Shown here in pieces: positions 25,428 to 34,475 of a DNA stretch of 64,000 nt. Location: NCBI RefSeq assembly GCF_004216855.1, contig NZ_SGXT01000013.1:186001-250000 (forward strand), given 5' to 3'. The position numbers and the translations under genes are program-made. The stretch comes from Microcella alkaliphila (lineage in GTDB: Bacteria > Actinomycetota > Actinomycetes > Actinomycetales > Microbacteriaceae). Numbering within the stretch: position 1 is the stretch's first letter; every line of letters starts with the position of its first letter. The notes under the pieces are model-generated. The model searched no databases. It saw nothing but the letters and a program-made list of their open reading frames with translations, and was not told the DNA's origin.

Positions 25428-27269
25428 CTACCGCCCGGCCGCGTACCCCTGCGCCCCGCGCGAGTTCGCCGCCGCGTACAACCACCCGCGTTCCGGGTCG
25501 ACACCGACGGCACTGAGGCGTCCGAGCATCCACGGCCCGACCACGTTCACGTCGTGGCCCCGGGCCCGCAGCTCGGCGATGACCTCCTCACCCGCCCGCG
25601 ACTCGATCGTGAGCGATGCCGGCTGCACGGTGCGCGGCGCGAACGAGGCGAACATCGCATCTGTGTGGAACACGGAGGCGTCGATCGCCTGCTGCGGCTC
25701 GAAGCCGCCCACGATGCGGCGCAGCAGGTAGAGCAGCTGCCACTGGTCCTGCTGGTCCCCGCCCGGCGTGCCGAGCGCCTCGACCACGCGACCGTCCTTG
25801 ACCAGCAAGGAAGGTGACAGCGTCGATCGCGGCCGCACCCCGGGCGTCAGCGCCGACGGCGACGCCTCGTCGAGCCACGTCATCTGCAGGCGCGTGCCGA
25901 GGCAGAATCCGAGCGCGGGGATCGTCGGCGACGACTGCAGCCAGCCGCCCGACGGCGTCGCCGAGATCATGAAACCCGAGCGGTCGACGACGTCGAGATG
26001 GCAGGTGTCGCCGCGCTGCGCGCCCGTGCCGCGGTCGATCGTCGGCTCGCCCGACGCGGCCAGCGCGCCCGCCGACCCATCTGAGGCGACCTCCGCCACA
26101 CGCACCGGCGGCATCCACGGCTCGCGCCCGCCCGCGCGACCCGGACGCACCTCGGTCGACGCCGTATCACCGATCAGCGCCGCCCTCTCCCGTGCGTAAC
26201 CCGGGCTCAGCAGTTCATCGAGCGGCGCCGATAGCCCGCGCGACCCCAGCCCGGCAGGGTCGCCGAACCACGCGTCGCGGTCGGCAAGCGCCAACTTCAG
26301 CGCCTCGGTGATCGTATGAATTCCGAGAGCAGTGCCCGGGTCCAACCGCCGGTCGTCCCCGTCGGCCTCGGCCACAGCATCCAGCATCGCGAGCGTCATG
26401 AGCAGCGCGGGCCCCTGTGTCCACACACCAGCCTTCACGACCTCGTACCCGCGAAATGCGAGCCACACCGGTTCCTCCTCGGCCGGCACAAAAGTCGCGA
26501 CGTCCGCCGCCGTGAGCACCCCGGCGTAGTCGCCACCGTCCGCGTGCCGCGCCGGCGTCGCCACGAACTCCTCGACGGCCTCGCCGACCGTGCGGGCCCA
26601 GTGGTCGATGGCTGCCTGGATGCGCTGCTCGCGCGACCCGGACTGCTCGCCTGCCGCGATCATCCCGTTCAAAAGCGCCGCGTAGGCGGCGTTCGTCACG
26701 CGCGACTGCGGCTCGGGCGCCGCCCCGTCGACGAGCCACTGCGCGGCCGACGTCGGCCAGTGCTCGGTGAAGAGGGGAGCGACCCGCTCGATCACGCGGG
26801 TGACGTTCTCGTGCACGGGGTGGCCGTCGCGGGCGAGGTCGCGGGCGAAGGCGAGCACGTCGCGCACCTCCCACGTGCCGCGGGTGGCGAGCAGGTGCAG
26901 CCAGGCGACGACGGAGCCCGGCGCGGTCGCGGCGAGCGGGCCCGCGCCCGGCACTTCTTCGAGTCCGAGCTCGCGATAGTGCGCGATCGTGGCGGCGGCT
27001 GGCGCGGCGCCCTGCCCGGCGAGCACGTAGGGCTGTTCGTCGGCCGGCGCGATGAGTGCGGTGAGGTCGCCGCCCGGCCCGTTCAGGTGCGGCTCGACGA
27101 CGTGCAGCACGAACGCGGCTGCGACGGCGGCGTCGGCGGCGTTGCCCCCGCGCTCGAGCACCGAGTTCGCGGCGGCCGTCGCCAGGTAGTGCGTGCTCGC
27201 GGCCATGCCGAAAGTGCCGCGCAGTTCAGGGCGGGTGCGGTCGGGGGAGGGCGGCGTGAACGCGTGCAT
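25428..27269 (-). CDS. gamma-glutamyltransferase family protein (Ntn hydrolase)
   Basis: A 613-residue protein with the GGT fold. The N-terminal nucleophile is probably the threonine in GAQRGDTCHLDVVDRSG, where the precursor would cleave itself. Upstream blocks include STHYLATAAANSVLERGGNAADAAVAAAFVLHVVEPHLNGPGGD, the family hallmark. No signal peptide is visible, unlike secreted GGT enzymes, so it may act in the cytoplasm on glutathione, mycothiol-like thiols or other amides. The ATG at 27269 is preferred over a start ten codons upstream because it leaves room for the divergent ychF promoter. Confidence 0.88.
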   Translation of the reverse strand: MHAFTPPSPDRTRPELRGTFGMAASTHYLATAAANSVLERGGNAADAAVAAAFVLHVVEPHLNGPGGDLTALIAPADEQPYVLAGQGAAPAAATIAHYRELGLEEVPGAGPLAATAPGSVVAWLHLLATRGTWEVRDVLAFARDLARDGHPVHENVTRVIERVAPLFTEHWPTSAAQWLVDGAAPEPQSRVTNAAYAALLNGMIAAGEQSGSREQRIQAAIDHWARTVGEAVEEFVATPARHADGGDYAGVLTAADVATFVPAEEEPVWLAFRGYEVVKAGVWTQGPALLMTLAMLDAVAEADGDDRRLDPGTALGIHTITEALKLALADRDAWFGDPAGLGSRGLSAPLDELLSPGYARERAALIGDTASTEVRPGRAGGREPWMPPVRVAEVASDGSAGALAASGEPTIDRGTGAQRGDTCHLDVVDRSGFMISATPSGGWLQSSPTIPALGFCLGTRLQMTWLDEASPSALTPGVRPRSTLSPSLLVKDGRVVEALGTPGGDQQDQWQLLYLLRRIVGGFEPQQAIDASVFHTDAMFASFAPRTVQPASLTIESRAGEEVIAELRARGHDVNVVGPWMLGRLSAVGVDPERGWLYAAANSRGAQGYAAGR

Positions 27270-27310
27270 CCTGCCACCGTAACCCGCGCATCCAGGCACT
27301 CACCCGAAGG

Positions 27311-27316
27311 TAGGCT
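27311..27316 (+). promoter_or_regulatory. -10 box of ychF, leaderless
   Basis: TAGGCT ends 8 bases before the GTG at 27325 and overlaps an in-frame TTG at 27316, supporting the GTG as start. Confidence 0.5.
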
Positions 27317-27324
27317 TGCCCCCC

Positions 27325-28398
<1,074 letters not shown>

Positions 28399-28430
28399 AC
28401 GAGTCAATTGCCTTCTGTCAGTCTTTCCTG

Positions 28431-28775
28431 ATGGACCCTCAGACAGTAGAACGTGCGCGTCTTGCCCCGCGAATCATGCCCACGATCATGGTTGTGGTCG
28501 TGACATGGGCTCTCATGTTGCTCGCTCAGACCGTCCCGGGGGTGTGCGCACTCGCCCGACCCTGTCCCGAACCCGATGCTCGGGTCGCACCGGCACTGCT
28601 ATTCGGCGGGCTCATGATGCTGCCCGCGGCCGGACTCATCCTCACCGCGTGGGTTGAGCGGGGCTGGGCCTGGTGGGTCCGCCTTGCGCTGTATGTCGTG
28701 TTGATCGGCTTGGCCGTTGCCGGCCTGGGCGCGGTGCTGTTCGCCGGAGGGTTCACCATCGGCTTCCCGCTCTAG
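28431..28775 (+). CDS. small membrane protein
   Basis: A 114-residue protein with three hydrophobic segments: residues 17-35 (MPTIMVVVVTWALMLLAQT), about 55-72 (LLFGGLMMLPAAGLILTAW) and about 80-110. It has a short cytoplasmic N-terminus and two cysteines in the first loop (VCALARPC). I do not recognise the family. The ATG at 28431 follows AGTCTTTCCTG, with no clear ribosome binding site. The stop lies inside the -10 box of the next gene. Confidence 0.6.
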   Translation: MDPQTVERARLAPRIMPTIMVVVVTWALMLLAQTVPGVCALARPCPEPDARVAPALLFGGLMMLPAAGLILTAWVERGWAWWVRLALYVVLIGLAVAGLGAVLFAGGFTIGFPL

Positions 28776-28778
28776 TGT
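28773..28778 (+). promoter_or_regulatory. -10 box of the Nudix/GNAT gene, leaderless
   Basis: TAGTGT ends 8 bases before the GTG at 28787; its TAG is also the stop of the preceding gene. Confidence 0.4.
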
Positions 28779-28786
28779 GTGATGCC

Positions 28787-29698
28787 GTGACCACACCCAC
28801 CACATCGCGACGACGAGTGCCGAAAGTCGTCGCCTACGTGGTGCACCACGACAAACTCCTCGTCTTCACGCATGACGATGTGCCAACCGAGTTCGCCGGG
28901 GCGCAAGTCCCTGCGGGCACGATCGAGCCGGGGGAGGATCCTGCCGACGCCGTTGTTCGCGAGGTGAGGGAGGAGACGGGCCTCGAGACTCGAGTCGTCG
29001 GGGATCTCGGCGTCGAGCAGTACGACGTGTGGCCGTCAAAGGCAGAGCTTCACGAGCGGCACTTCTTTCTCCTCGAGCCGGCAAGCGAGGTGGTGCCCGA
29101 GCAATGGACCGCAGGAGAGGAACACCCGGGTGACGGTGGACCGCGTCGGTCGTGGACGTGCTGGTGGATCCCCCTCGAGCAGGCGCACGTTCTGTGCGCT
29201 GGTTTCGGGGCGAAGCTCGGCGCGCTTGACTGTGGCGGTGACCGTCAGATCGAGGTGCGCCAGTGTGCGGCCGCTGAGCTTCCGCTTCTGATAGAACGCG
29301 AGGTGCCTGGCGCAGACATCGCCTCCCGTCAGTTCGCGCGTCAGCAGGATGGTGCGGGTGTGCTTCTGGTCGCCTGGCTCGGTTCAGAACCTGTCGGTTC
29401 GGGGGAGGTTGTGTTCACCGCCCCTCCGGAACTCCGCAATCTTCATGTCGATCCGGCGCACAGGGGCCTCGGAATCGGGACGGCTCTGCTCGACGCCGCA
29501 GAGCACGTGAGCATCGACTGGGGAGCGCTGTCCGTGGGCGTCGGTCTGGACAACCCGAATGCGCGACGCCTGTACCTCCGGCGTGGGTTCATCCCGATGG
29601 GGCGACACGAGACGACCACCTACCGCTATAAGGACGCTGACGGAGTCGAGCGCGAAGCGACCGAGACGGATGAGATCCTGATCAAGCATCTCGCGTAG
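28787..29698 (+). CDS. fusion of Nudix hydrolase and GNAT acetyltransferase
   Basis: A 303-residue two-domain protein. Residues 10-150 form a Nudix domain with the full box GTIEPGEDPADAVVREVREETGL, the glutamates that bind metal being intact. Residues 158-300 are a GNAT domain: VRQCAAAELPLLIEREVPG, the acetyl-CoA loop LHVDPAHRGLGIGTALLDAAEH and NPNARRLYLRRGFIPMG. The Nudix part should hydrolyse a nucleoside diphosphate derivative and the GNAT part acetylate an amine; how they work together is unknown. The start GTG at 28787 fits the promoter; GTG 28775 is an alternative. Confidence 0.85.
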   Translation: MTTPTTSRRRVPKVVAYVVHHDKLLVFTHDDVPTEFAGAQVPAGTIEPGEDPADAVVREVREETGLETRVVGDLGVEQYDVWPSKAELHERHFFLLEPASEVVPEQWTAGEEHPGDGGPRRSWTCWWIPLEQAHVLCAGFGAKLGALDCGGDRQIEVRQCAAAELPLLIEREVPGADIASRQFARQQDGAGVLLVAWLGSEPVGSGEVVFTAPPELRNLHVDPAHRGLGIGTALLDAAEHVSIDWGALSVGVGLDNPNARRLYLRRGFIPMGRHETTTYRYKDADGVEREATETDEILIKHLA

Positions 29699-29796
29699 CG
29701 GTGAGCGGGGATTGTCGGTGGTTGTCGATAGCGTGGCGTCAGCGCGATTGCGCGACCGCTGTGCCGGAGCGGCTTCCTCCAACAGTTGGGTGATCC

Positions 29797-30610
29797 GTGT
29801 CTACAACTCCGGGAATTGAGCTTTATCGATCTGCGACGGGCCAAGTCGAGCTTGCCGTCAGGGCCGACGGAGACAACGTGTGGCTGACCAGGGCGCAACT
29901 GGCCACGCTGTTTGGCCGAGACGTGAAGACGATCGGCAAGCACGTGGCCAATGCGCAGAACGAAGAACTTGACGGCGTTCCAGTTGTCGCAAAATTTGCG
30001 ACAACTGCCGTCGACGGGAAGACCTATTAGGTCGAGCACTACAACCTCGACATGGTTCTCTCCGTCGGCTACCGGGTGAAGTCGTCGGAGGGCATTCACT
30101 TCCGACGATGGGCGACGACCGTGCTCCGCCAGTACGTCATCGATGGTGTCGTACGAAACGAGCGGCGACTCGAGGAACTCAGTTCTATCGTTCGGGTGCT
30201 CTCGCGCTCAACGGATGAGTTGGTTGCCGGCGTCGCTGAGGGCGTCGACCGCTACCTGCCGAGCCTCCGCTCTCTCCGCGCCTACGACGAGGGTGACATC
30301 CCCACCTCTGCAGGCTCAGCACCAACGTGGCAACTGACCTACGACGAAACTCGCGCGCTCATCGACCAGGTCGGTGAAGAGTTTCCGGCCGACACCCTTT
30401 TCGGCGGCGAGCGCGGTGACGCGCAGTGCGGCAGCTCTGTTCGTCCACTTCCTGCAACGCAACGGGATGCTGATCGACGCCAACGGCGAATCGCGCGTTT
30501 CAAACAACGCGCTCGCGGCGATCACACTGATGGTCGCAATGAGCGACCCGAAGGAGAAAGAACTGATGATCGCCCTGATCGCCAGCATGCTCTCCGGTGA
30601 AGGCGAATAG
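29797..30610 (+). pseudogene. decayed RhuM-family protein with Fic/DOC domain
   Basis: The first 77 codons from the GTG match the RhuM virulence-protein N-terminus (YRSATGQVELAVR..VWLTRAQLATLFGRDVKTIGKHVANA). A TAG at 30028-30030 interrupts, after which the same frame resumes with VEHYNLDMVLSVGYRVKSSEGIHFRRWATTVLR, the rest of the RhuM domain. Around 30415 the frame breaks: the end of the protein (AALFVHFLQRNGML..NNALAAITLMVAMSDPKEKELMI) continues in another frame. The stretch between, which in intact homologues holds the catalytic HPFxxGNxR Fic motif, is deleted. With a nonsense codon, a frameshift and a lost active site it is dead. Confidence 0.85.
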
Positions 30611-30615
30611 CCCCG

Positions 30616-31191
30616 CTACGCCCCGAGCTCTTCTCGCAGCCGCGGTTCGACCCGGTTCGCCGGCACCGCCCCCGCCTTGTCCGCATAGAACTCCCGAATG
30701 CGGTCCATGTCGGCCGGTATGTCACCCGCGAGCTCGAGCGTCGGCCCGAGCCCGATCGTCATCGTCGTGCGGTCCACGTAGCCGAGTGTCACCGGCAGCC
30801 CGGTCTCCCGCGCAATCCGGTAGAAGCCGGACTTCCAGTGCGAGTGACCCTTGCGCGTTCCGTCCGGTGTGACGACCAAGCCGAACACTTCGCCGGAGCG
30901 GATACGGGCGACCACCTCCTCGACGACGCGACCGGGAGCATCCCGATCGACGGGGATGCCGCCCAAACGCGTCATGATCGGCCCGCGCCATCCTCGAAAA
31001 AGGCTTTTCTTGCCCAGCCAGCGGATGTGCATGTCGAGCTTCCACGTGATGGCGAGCATGAACACGAAGTCCCAGTTCGACGTGTGCGGAGCGCCGAGCA
31101 GGATCGTTGGGCGCGTGGGCGCCGGCTCGGTGACGAGTTTCCAGCGGCTGACGGCCCAGAAAGTGCGGGCGACGAGGCGGCGAAGACGCAT
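30616..31191 (-). CDS. PlsC-like acyltransferase
   Basis: A 191-residue lysophospholipid-type acyltransferase. The catalytic H-x4-D is visible in GAPHTSNWDFVF, followed by block II WLGKKSLFRGWRGPIMTRLGGIPVDRD and block III VVTPDGTRKGHSHWKSGFY, where the usual EGTR reads DGTR. It lacks an obvious N-terminal membrane segment. Such short forms acylate lysophosphatidate or glycolipid intermediates. It ends 6 bases from the decayed Fic gene. Confidence 0.87.
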   Translation of the reverse strand: MRLRRLVARTFWAVSRWKLVTEPAPTRPTILLGAPHTSNWDFVFMLAITWKLDMHIRWLGKKSLFRGWRGPIMTRLGGIPVDRDAPGRVVEEVVARIRSGEVFGLVVTPDGTRKGHSHWKSGFYRIARETGLPVTLGYVDRTTMTIGLGPTLELAGDIPADMDRIREFYADKAGAVPANRVEPRLREELGA

Positions 31192-31264
31192 TGACTAAGC
31201 GTAAATCGCTGCGGCGCTGTGAGTGGCCGCGGCCGCCGGCGCCGCGCGCTGAGAGACTGAACGC

Positions 31265-31567
31265 GTGACGACTCCCGAACAGCCGCAGTACGCCGGCTAC
31301 TCGCCGACTGCCCAGCCCGTAGCGCCAACAAACTCGTTCGCCATCGTGGCGCTCATTTGTTCCTTCGTCGTTCCCCCAGTGGGCCTCGTGTTCGGCATCA
31401 TCGCCCAGCATCAGATCGCGCGTACGGGCGAGCAGGGGGCCGGGCTCGCGCTGGCGGCCATCATCTTGAGCGCTGTCTTCACCGGGCTTATCGTGATGAT
31501 GGTGCTGGCTTGGGTTGGCTGGATGCTGTCGATCCTGAGCGCCTTCTTCAGCGCGACGACGTTCTAG
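31265..31567 (+). CDS. DUF4190 small membrane protein
   Basis: A 100-residue protein. A disordered Pro/Gln/Tyr-rich N-terminus (residues 1-22) is followed by two transmembrane segments around NSFAIVALICSFVVPPVGLVFGIIAQHQIARTGEQGAGLALAAIILSAVF, the DUF4190 pattern with a charged turn. A third hydrophobic stretch ends the protein. The function of the family is unknown. The start is GTG. The stop overlaps the end of a minus-strand open frame by exactly 4 bases (CTAG at 31564-31567). A likely broken relative is at 34286. Confidence 0.75.
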   Translation: MTTPEQPQYAGYSPTAQPVAPTNSFAIVALICSFVVPPVGLVFGIIAQHQIARTGEQGAGLALAAIILSAVFTGLIVMMVLAWVGWMLSILSAFFSATTF

Positions 31568-31697
31568 GGAGTCGCCTCCCACGCGGGGGCGTAGCTCGGT
31601 TCGTACAGCATCACCCGCCCGATCCCGGGAACCGGGATGCTGAGCCTGCGGCCATACTCGCGGTCCCAGATCTCCTCGTCGATCGTCGCGCCTGGCT
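31564..31697 (-). pseudogene. possible 3' fragment of a lost gene
   Basis: About 45 codons (beginning GEPGATIDEEIWDREYG and ending YAPAWEATP) look like the well-conserved end of a protein, with ordinary codon use. No start codon is available after the hydrolase stop, and upstream the frame is only the shadow of the hydrolase gene. The stop forms a 4-base tail-to-tail overlap with the DUF4190 gene, an arrangement usually seen with real genes. I cannot name the family; the ending resembles some VOC proteins, weakly. Confidence 0.28.
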
Positions 31698-32350
31698 CAC
31701 CGTGCTTTCCAGTCGTTGAGGACACGGGAGAAGCCCGGGAGGTCTTGCGGCCGATGGCCCGCCCCCTGAAGTTGGATGTGCTGCGCGCCGCGCCCCACAA
31801 GCGACTGCGCGATCGCTTCGTAACCATCCCACCAGGCTCCCGTGATGACGAGCGTCGGTGGCAGCCCGGGCAGGGCCTCGTCGAGATCGAAACCCCACGG
31901 AAGGGTCAGCTGGGCAAAGCGCGCTGCGTGTGGTTCGTCTTCCTTCCAGTCATCATCGGTCGCCTGCGCGCCGAACATCATCGGCTTCACAAGGTTCCAG
32001 AAGCCGCGCAGATCGCCCGCGTCGGCCAGAGTCCGCGCATCCGTCATCACGTCGATATGGTGGCTGACGCTCTCGTTCGTGCGGGCCAGGTCGAACATTG
32101 CTGGCTCGACGAGAACGAGGGCCGTTGGCCGCGCAACGTCGTGCGCCATTGCGATGCCGACGAGCGTGCCGCCCCACGAGTGCGCTACCACCGTGGCGTC
32201 GGGTGTGCGGGATAACGCTTCGGCGAACAGTGCGGTCTGCTCCTCGACGGGGCGGAGCGGGTCGATGTCGAGAAACGTGCCCGAGTCGGCATCGAGCATC
32301 GGCCACGCGGCTCGGCCTGTGCGTCCTGAGCCGTGAACAAAAACTCGCAT
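31697..32350 (-). CDS. alpha/beta hydrolase
   Basis: A 217-residue alpha/beta hydrolase. The oxyanion region RVFVHGSGRTGRAAWP, the nucleophile elbow VVAHSWGGTLVG (serine), and the late histidine in QLQGAGHRPQDLPG complete the triad; the acid is probably in the LVITGAWWDGYEA region. It lacks a signal peptide. The ATG at 32350 is preferred over one five codons upstream because it starts the first beta strand directly. It is divergent from the DUF5519 gene with only 15 bases between starts, so their promoters overlap. Confidence 0.85.
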   Translation of the reverse strand: MRVFVHGSGRTGRAAWPMLDADSGTFLDIDPLRPVEEQTALFAEALSRTPDATVVAHSWGGTLVGIAMAHDVARPTALVLVEPAMFDLARTNESVSHHIDVMTDARTLADAGDLRGFWNLVKPMMFGAQATDDDWKEDEPHAARFAQLTLPWGFDLDEALPGLPPTLVITGAWWDGYEAIAQSLVGRGAQHIQLQGAGHRPQDLPGFSRVLNDWKAR

Positions 32351-32352
32351 TC

Positions 32353-32358
32353 TAGATT
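32353..32358 (+). promoter_or_regulatory. -10 box of the DUF5519 gene, leaderless
   Basis: TAGATT ends 7 bases before the ATG at 32366 and 3 bases from the start of the divergent hydrolase. Confidence 0.5.
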
Positions 32359-32365
32359 CGACCAC

Positions 32366-32842
32366 ATGACAGTAACCCTCGCCCGCGACGGTGACCGCCC
32401 TCGAGTCTCGACCGATGGGCCTCAGCGACAGCTCGACCGACAGGCATCACCCGCGCTGTGGGGCGAACTCGTCGCCGCCGTTTTCGCCCTGCCCGGCGTC
32501 GTCGAGGGCCACAGCGCGGTGTCGCCCGCATCGAGTCGCGCGGTACACCTTGCGAAGGTCGGCGTGCCGATCGAGCCTCGGCGGTCGCTCGCGCCGGCAG
32601 ACGCGCGCTTCGAGCCGGTGCATCTCCACGGCGTCGACGACACCTCGCTCCACCTCGTGCTCGACCCTGCGCGAGGCACTGAGCTCGTCGACCGCGGGTG
32701 GGCCGAACCGCACCAGTACGAAGACTGGGGCACCGAGTTTCTCGTCTACGGCCCGCGCGACGAGCGCGAGCTGGCCGTCGTCGTCGACATCGTGCGCGAG
32801 TCGATCGCGTGGGCGACAGCGCCAGCCGGTTCCGCATCGTGA
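32366..32842 (+). CDS. luciferase-domain (DUF5519) protein
   Basis: A 158-residue protein of the small luciferase-domain/DUF5519 family. Typical blocks are VVEGHSAVSPASSRAVHL, a central histidine-rich LHGVDDTSLHLVLDPARGTELVDRGWAEPH and EFLVYGPRDERELAVVVDIVR. In spite of the domain name, no light-emitting activity should be assumed; the role in bacteria is unknown. The stop overlaps the GTG of the GNAT gene by 4 bases. Confidence 0.78.
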   Translation: MTVTLARDGDRPRVSTDGPQRQLDRQASPALWGELVAAVFALPGVVEGHSAVSPASSRAVHLAKVGVPIEPRRSLAPADARFEPVHLHGVDDTSLHLVLDPARGTELVDRGWAEPHQYEDWGTEFLVYGPRDERELAVVVDIVRESIAWATAPAGSAS

Positions 32843-33342
32843 CCGACACGGTCCGACCCGCCGTCGAGGCTGACATCCCCGCCGTGACGCGCCTCGTCCA
32901 CGCCGCGTACGCCGAGCACGGTGTTGTCGGGCTCAACTTCACGGCGGTCGACCAGTCCGAGGCGACCACTCGGCTGCGTCTCTCCGCCGGAGAATCGTGG
33001 GTGATCGAGCGCGACGGCGAGTTGATCGCGACGGCGACCGAAAGCATCCCGCCCGGAGAGCACATCCGGCGACTCGCGGCGCTCGCCCGCGAACCGCGCG
33101 TCGCGTGGCTGAACCAGCTGGCGGTGCACCCCAGCCACCGCGGCCAGGGCCTCGCGCGCCGCCTATTCGAGACGGTTGCCTCACACGCGAAACACCAGGA
33201 TGCGCAGATTCTCGCCCTCGATACCGCCGCGCCAGCGGCCCACCTCCGCGCGCTCTACGAACGCTGGGGCTTCAGGGACGGCGAGACCATCCACTGGCCG
33301 GGCAAGACGTACGACAGCGTGGTGATGAGCCGCGCGCTCTGA
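32839..33342 (+). CDS. GNAT-family N-acetyltransferase
   Basis: A 167-residue GNAT enzyme. The N-terminal VRPAVEADIPAVTRLVHAAYAEHG, the acetyl-CoA loop LAVHPSHRGQGLARRLFETVASHA and the C-terminal ALYERWGFRDGETIHWPGKTYDSVVMSR mark the fold. The substrate is unknown. The GTG start overlaps the DUF5519 stop (GTGA), so the two are co-translated. It is the last gene before the heliorhodopsin, which has its own promoter 38 bases downstream of the stop. Confidence 0.87.
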   Translation: MTDTVRPAVEADIPAVTRLVHAAYAEHGVVGLNFTAVDQSEATTRLRLSAGESWVIERDGELIATATESIPPGEHIRRLAALAREPRVAWLNQLAVHPSHRGQGLARRLFETVASHAKHQDAQILALDTAAPAAHLRALYERWGFRDGETIHWPGKTYDSVVMSRAL

Positions 33343-33379
33343 CCGAGCGAATGGCGATCACTTTCGCGACCCCAACTGC

Positions 33380-33410
33380 TAGCGTTCGCGGCACCCACCG
33401 AACAAGGGAG
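33380..33410 (+). promoter_or_regulatory. heliorhodopsin promoter and ribosome binding site
   Basis: TAGCGT at 33380-33385 is a -10 box; AAGGGAG at 33404-33410 is a ribosome binding site 7 bases before the GTG at 33418. Unlike most neighbours this mRNA has a leader. Confidence 0.45.
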
Positions 33411-33417
33411 TTCCGCC

Positions 33418-34242
33418 GTGGCACGTGCATCCCGATCGACGACAGCAGACCGTACCGACGACCAGAAGATTGCCCGCCTGCGCATCTACAACGTGGTGGC
33501 GGGCAGCCTGCACCTCGTGCAGGCCATCGGTTTCGCCGTCGTCCTGACCATGCTGAGCACGCAGGTGACCTTCGCCGTGACGGCCGATTACCTGGCCGGG
33601 CCTCCCGGCTTCCCGATCCCTCCCGAGCGCGTGGAGCTGTTCGACGTCAACGTCGGCATCGGCGTTGTCGCCTTCCTCGCGCTGAGCGCCTTCTTCCACT
33701 TCCTCATCTCGTCGCCCATGTTCTACGGCCGATACAAGGCCGGGCTCATGCAGAACCGCAACTACTTCCGCTGGGTCGAGTACTCGCTCAGCTCGTCGAT
33801 CATGATCTGGCTGATCTTGGCCATCAACGGCGTGACCGACATCGGCGCCCTGATCGCCCTGTTCAGTGCAAACGCCGCGATGATCCTGTTCGGCGCGCTG
33901 CAGGAGAAGTACGAGCAGCCCGGTTCGGGCGGGATGCTGCCCTTCATTTTCGGGTCAATGGTCGGCATTGTTCCGTGGATTGTTGTCGTCATTTACTTCC
34001 TGCGCATCGGCAGCGAGTCGGAGGTCGAAACCCCCGCCTTCGTCGTCGGCATCGTGATCTCGCTGTTCGCGTTCTTCAACACGTTCGCCGTGAACCAGTG
34101 GCTGCAGTACAAGCGGGTGGGGCGCTGGGCGGACTACCTCGTCGGCGAGCGCGCCTACATCACGCTCAGCCTCGTGGCGAAGACGGCGCTCGCGTGGCAG
34201 GTGTTCTCGGGTGCGATCATCCCGGTGCTGACGGAGGGGTAG
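33418..34242 (+). CDS. heliorhodopsin
   Basis: A 274-residue seven-helix retinal protein of the heliorhodopsin family, which is inverted in the membrane relative to type 1 rhodopsins. The retinal Schiff-base lysine is Lys255 in LSLVAKTALAWQVF and the counterion is Glu121 in RWVEYSLSSSIM. Their spacing of 134 residues equals that between Glu107 and Lys241 of the reference protein 48C12. Histidines 32 and 94 fit the polar cavity. Other hallmarks are NVVAGSLHLVQA and FSANAAMILFG. Heliorhodopsins do not pump ions well; a sensory or enzyme-partner role is suspected. No retinal synthesis gene is in the window. Confidence 0.95.
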   Translation: MARASRSTTADRTDDQKIARLRIYNVVAGSLHLVQAIGFAVVLTMLSTQVTFAVTADYLAGPPGFPIPPERVELFDVNVGIGVVAFLALSAFFHFLISSPMFYGRYKAGLMQNRNYFRWVEYSLSSSIMIWLILAINGVTDIGALIALFSANAAMILFGALQEKYEQPGSGGMLPFIFGSMVGIVPWIVVVIYFLRIGSESEVETPAFVVGIVISLFAFFNTFAVNQWLQYKRVGRWADYLVGERAYITLSLVAKTALAWQVFSGAIIPVLTEG

Positions 34243-34285
34243 CCCGAAACAGGGTGGCAGCGCGCCGGGGTGGCAGACTGGCGCG

Positions 34286-34475
34286 ATGACGAGTGGCCAC
34301 CCTGTCAACGACAGCCCCCACACTGCGCCCGCGAGCGCAGCGGGTTCACCCCCACGAATCAAATGTGCGGGCGATCGTGGCGCTCATCACCGCGTTCATC
34401 GCGCAGTTCTTCATCGTGTGGCTTGGACTGTTCATCTCGGCGTTGACGACCTTCAGCAGCTTCGGCAACCACTAG
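34286..34475 (+). pseudogene. frameshifted DUF4190-like small membrane protein
   Basis: From the ATG at 34286 the frame encodes a disordered start (MTSGHPVNDSPHTAPASAAG). The transmembrane stretch NVRAIVALITAFIAQFFIVWLGLFIS, which resembles the first helix of the DUF4190 protein at 31265 (NSFAIVALICSF), lies in another frame, opened by the GTG at 34293 and ending at 34475. A one- or two-base indel near 34355 would join the parts. It could instead be a real 60-residue single-helix protein from 34293. Confidence 0.4.
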
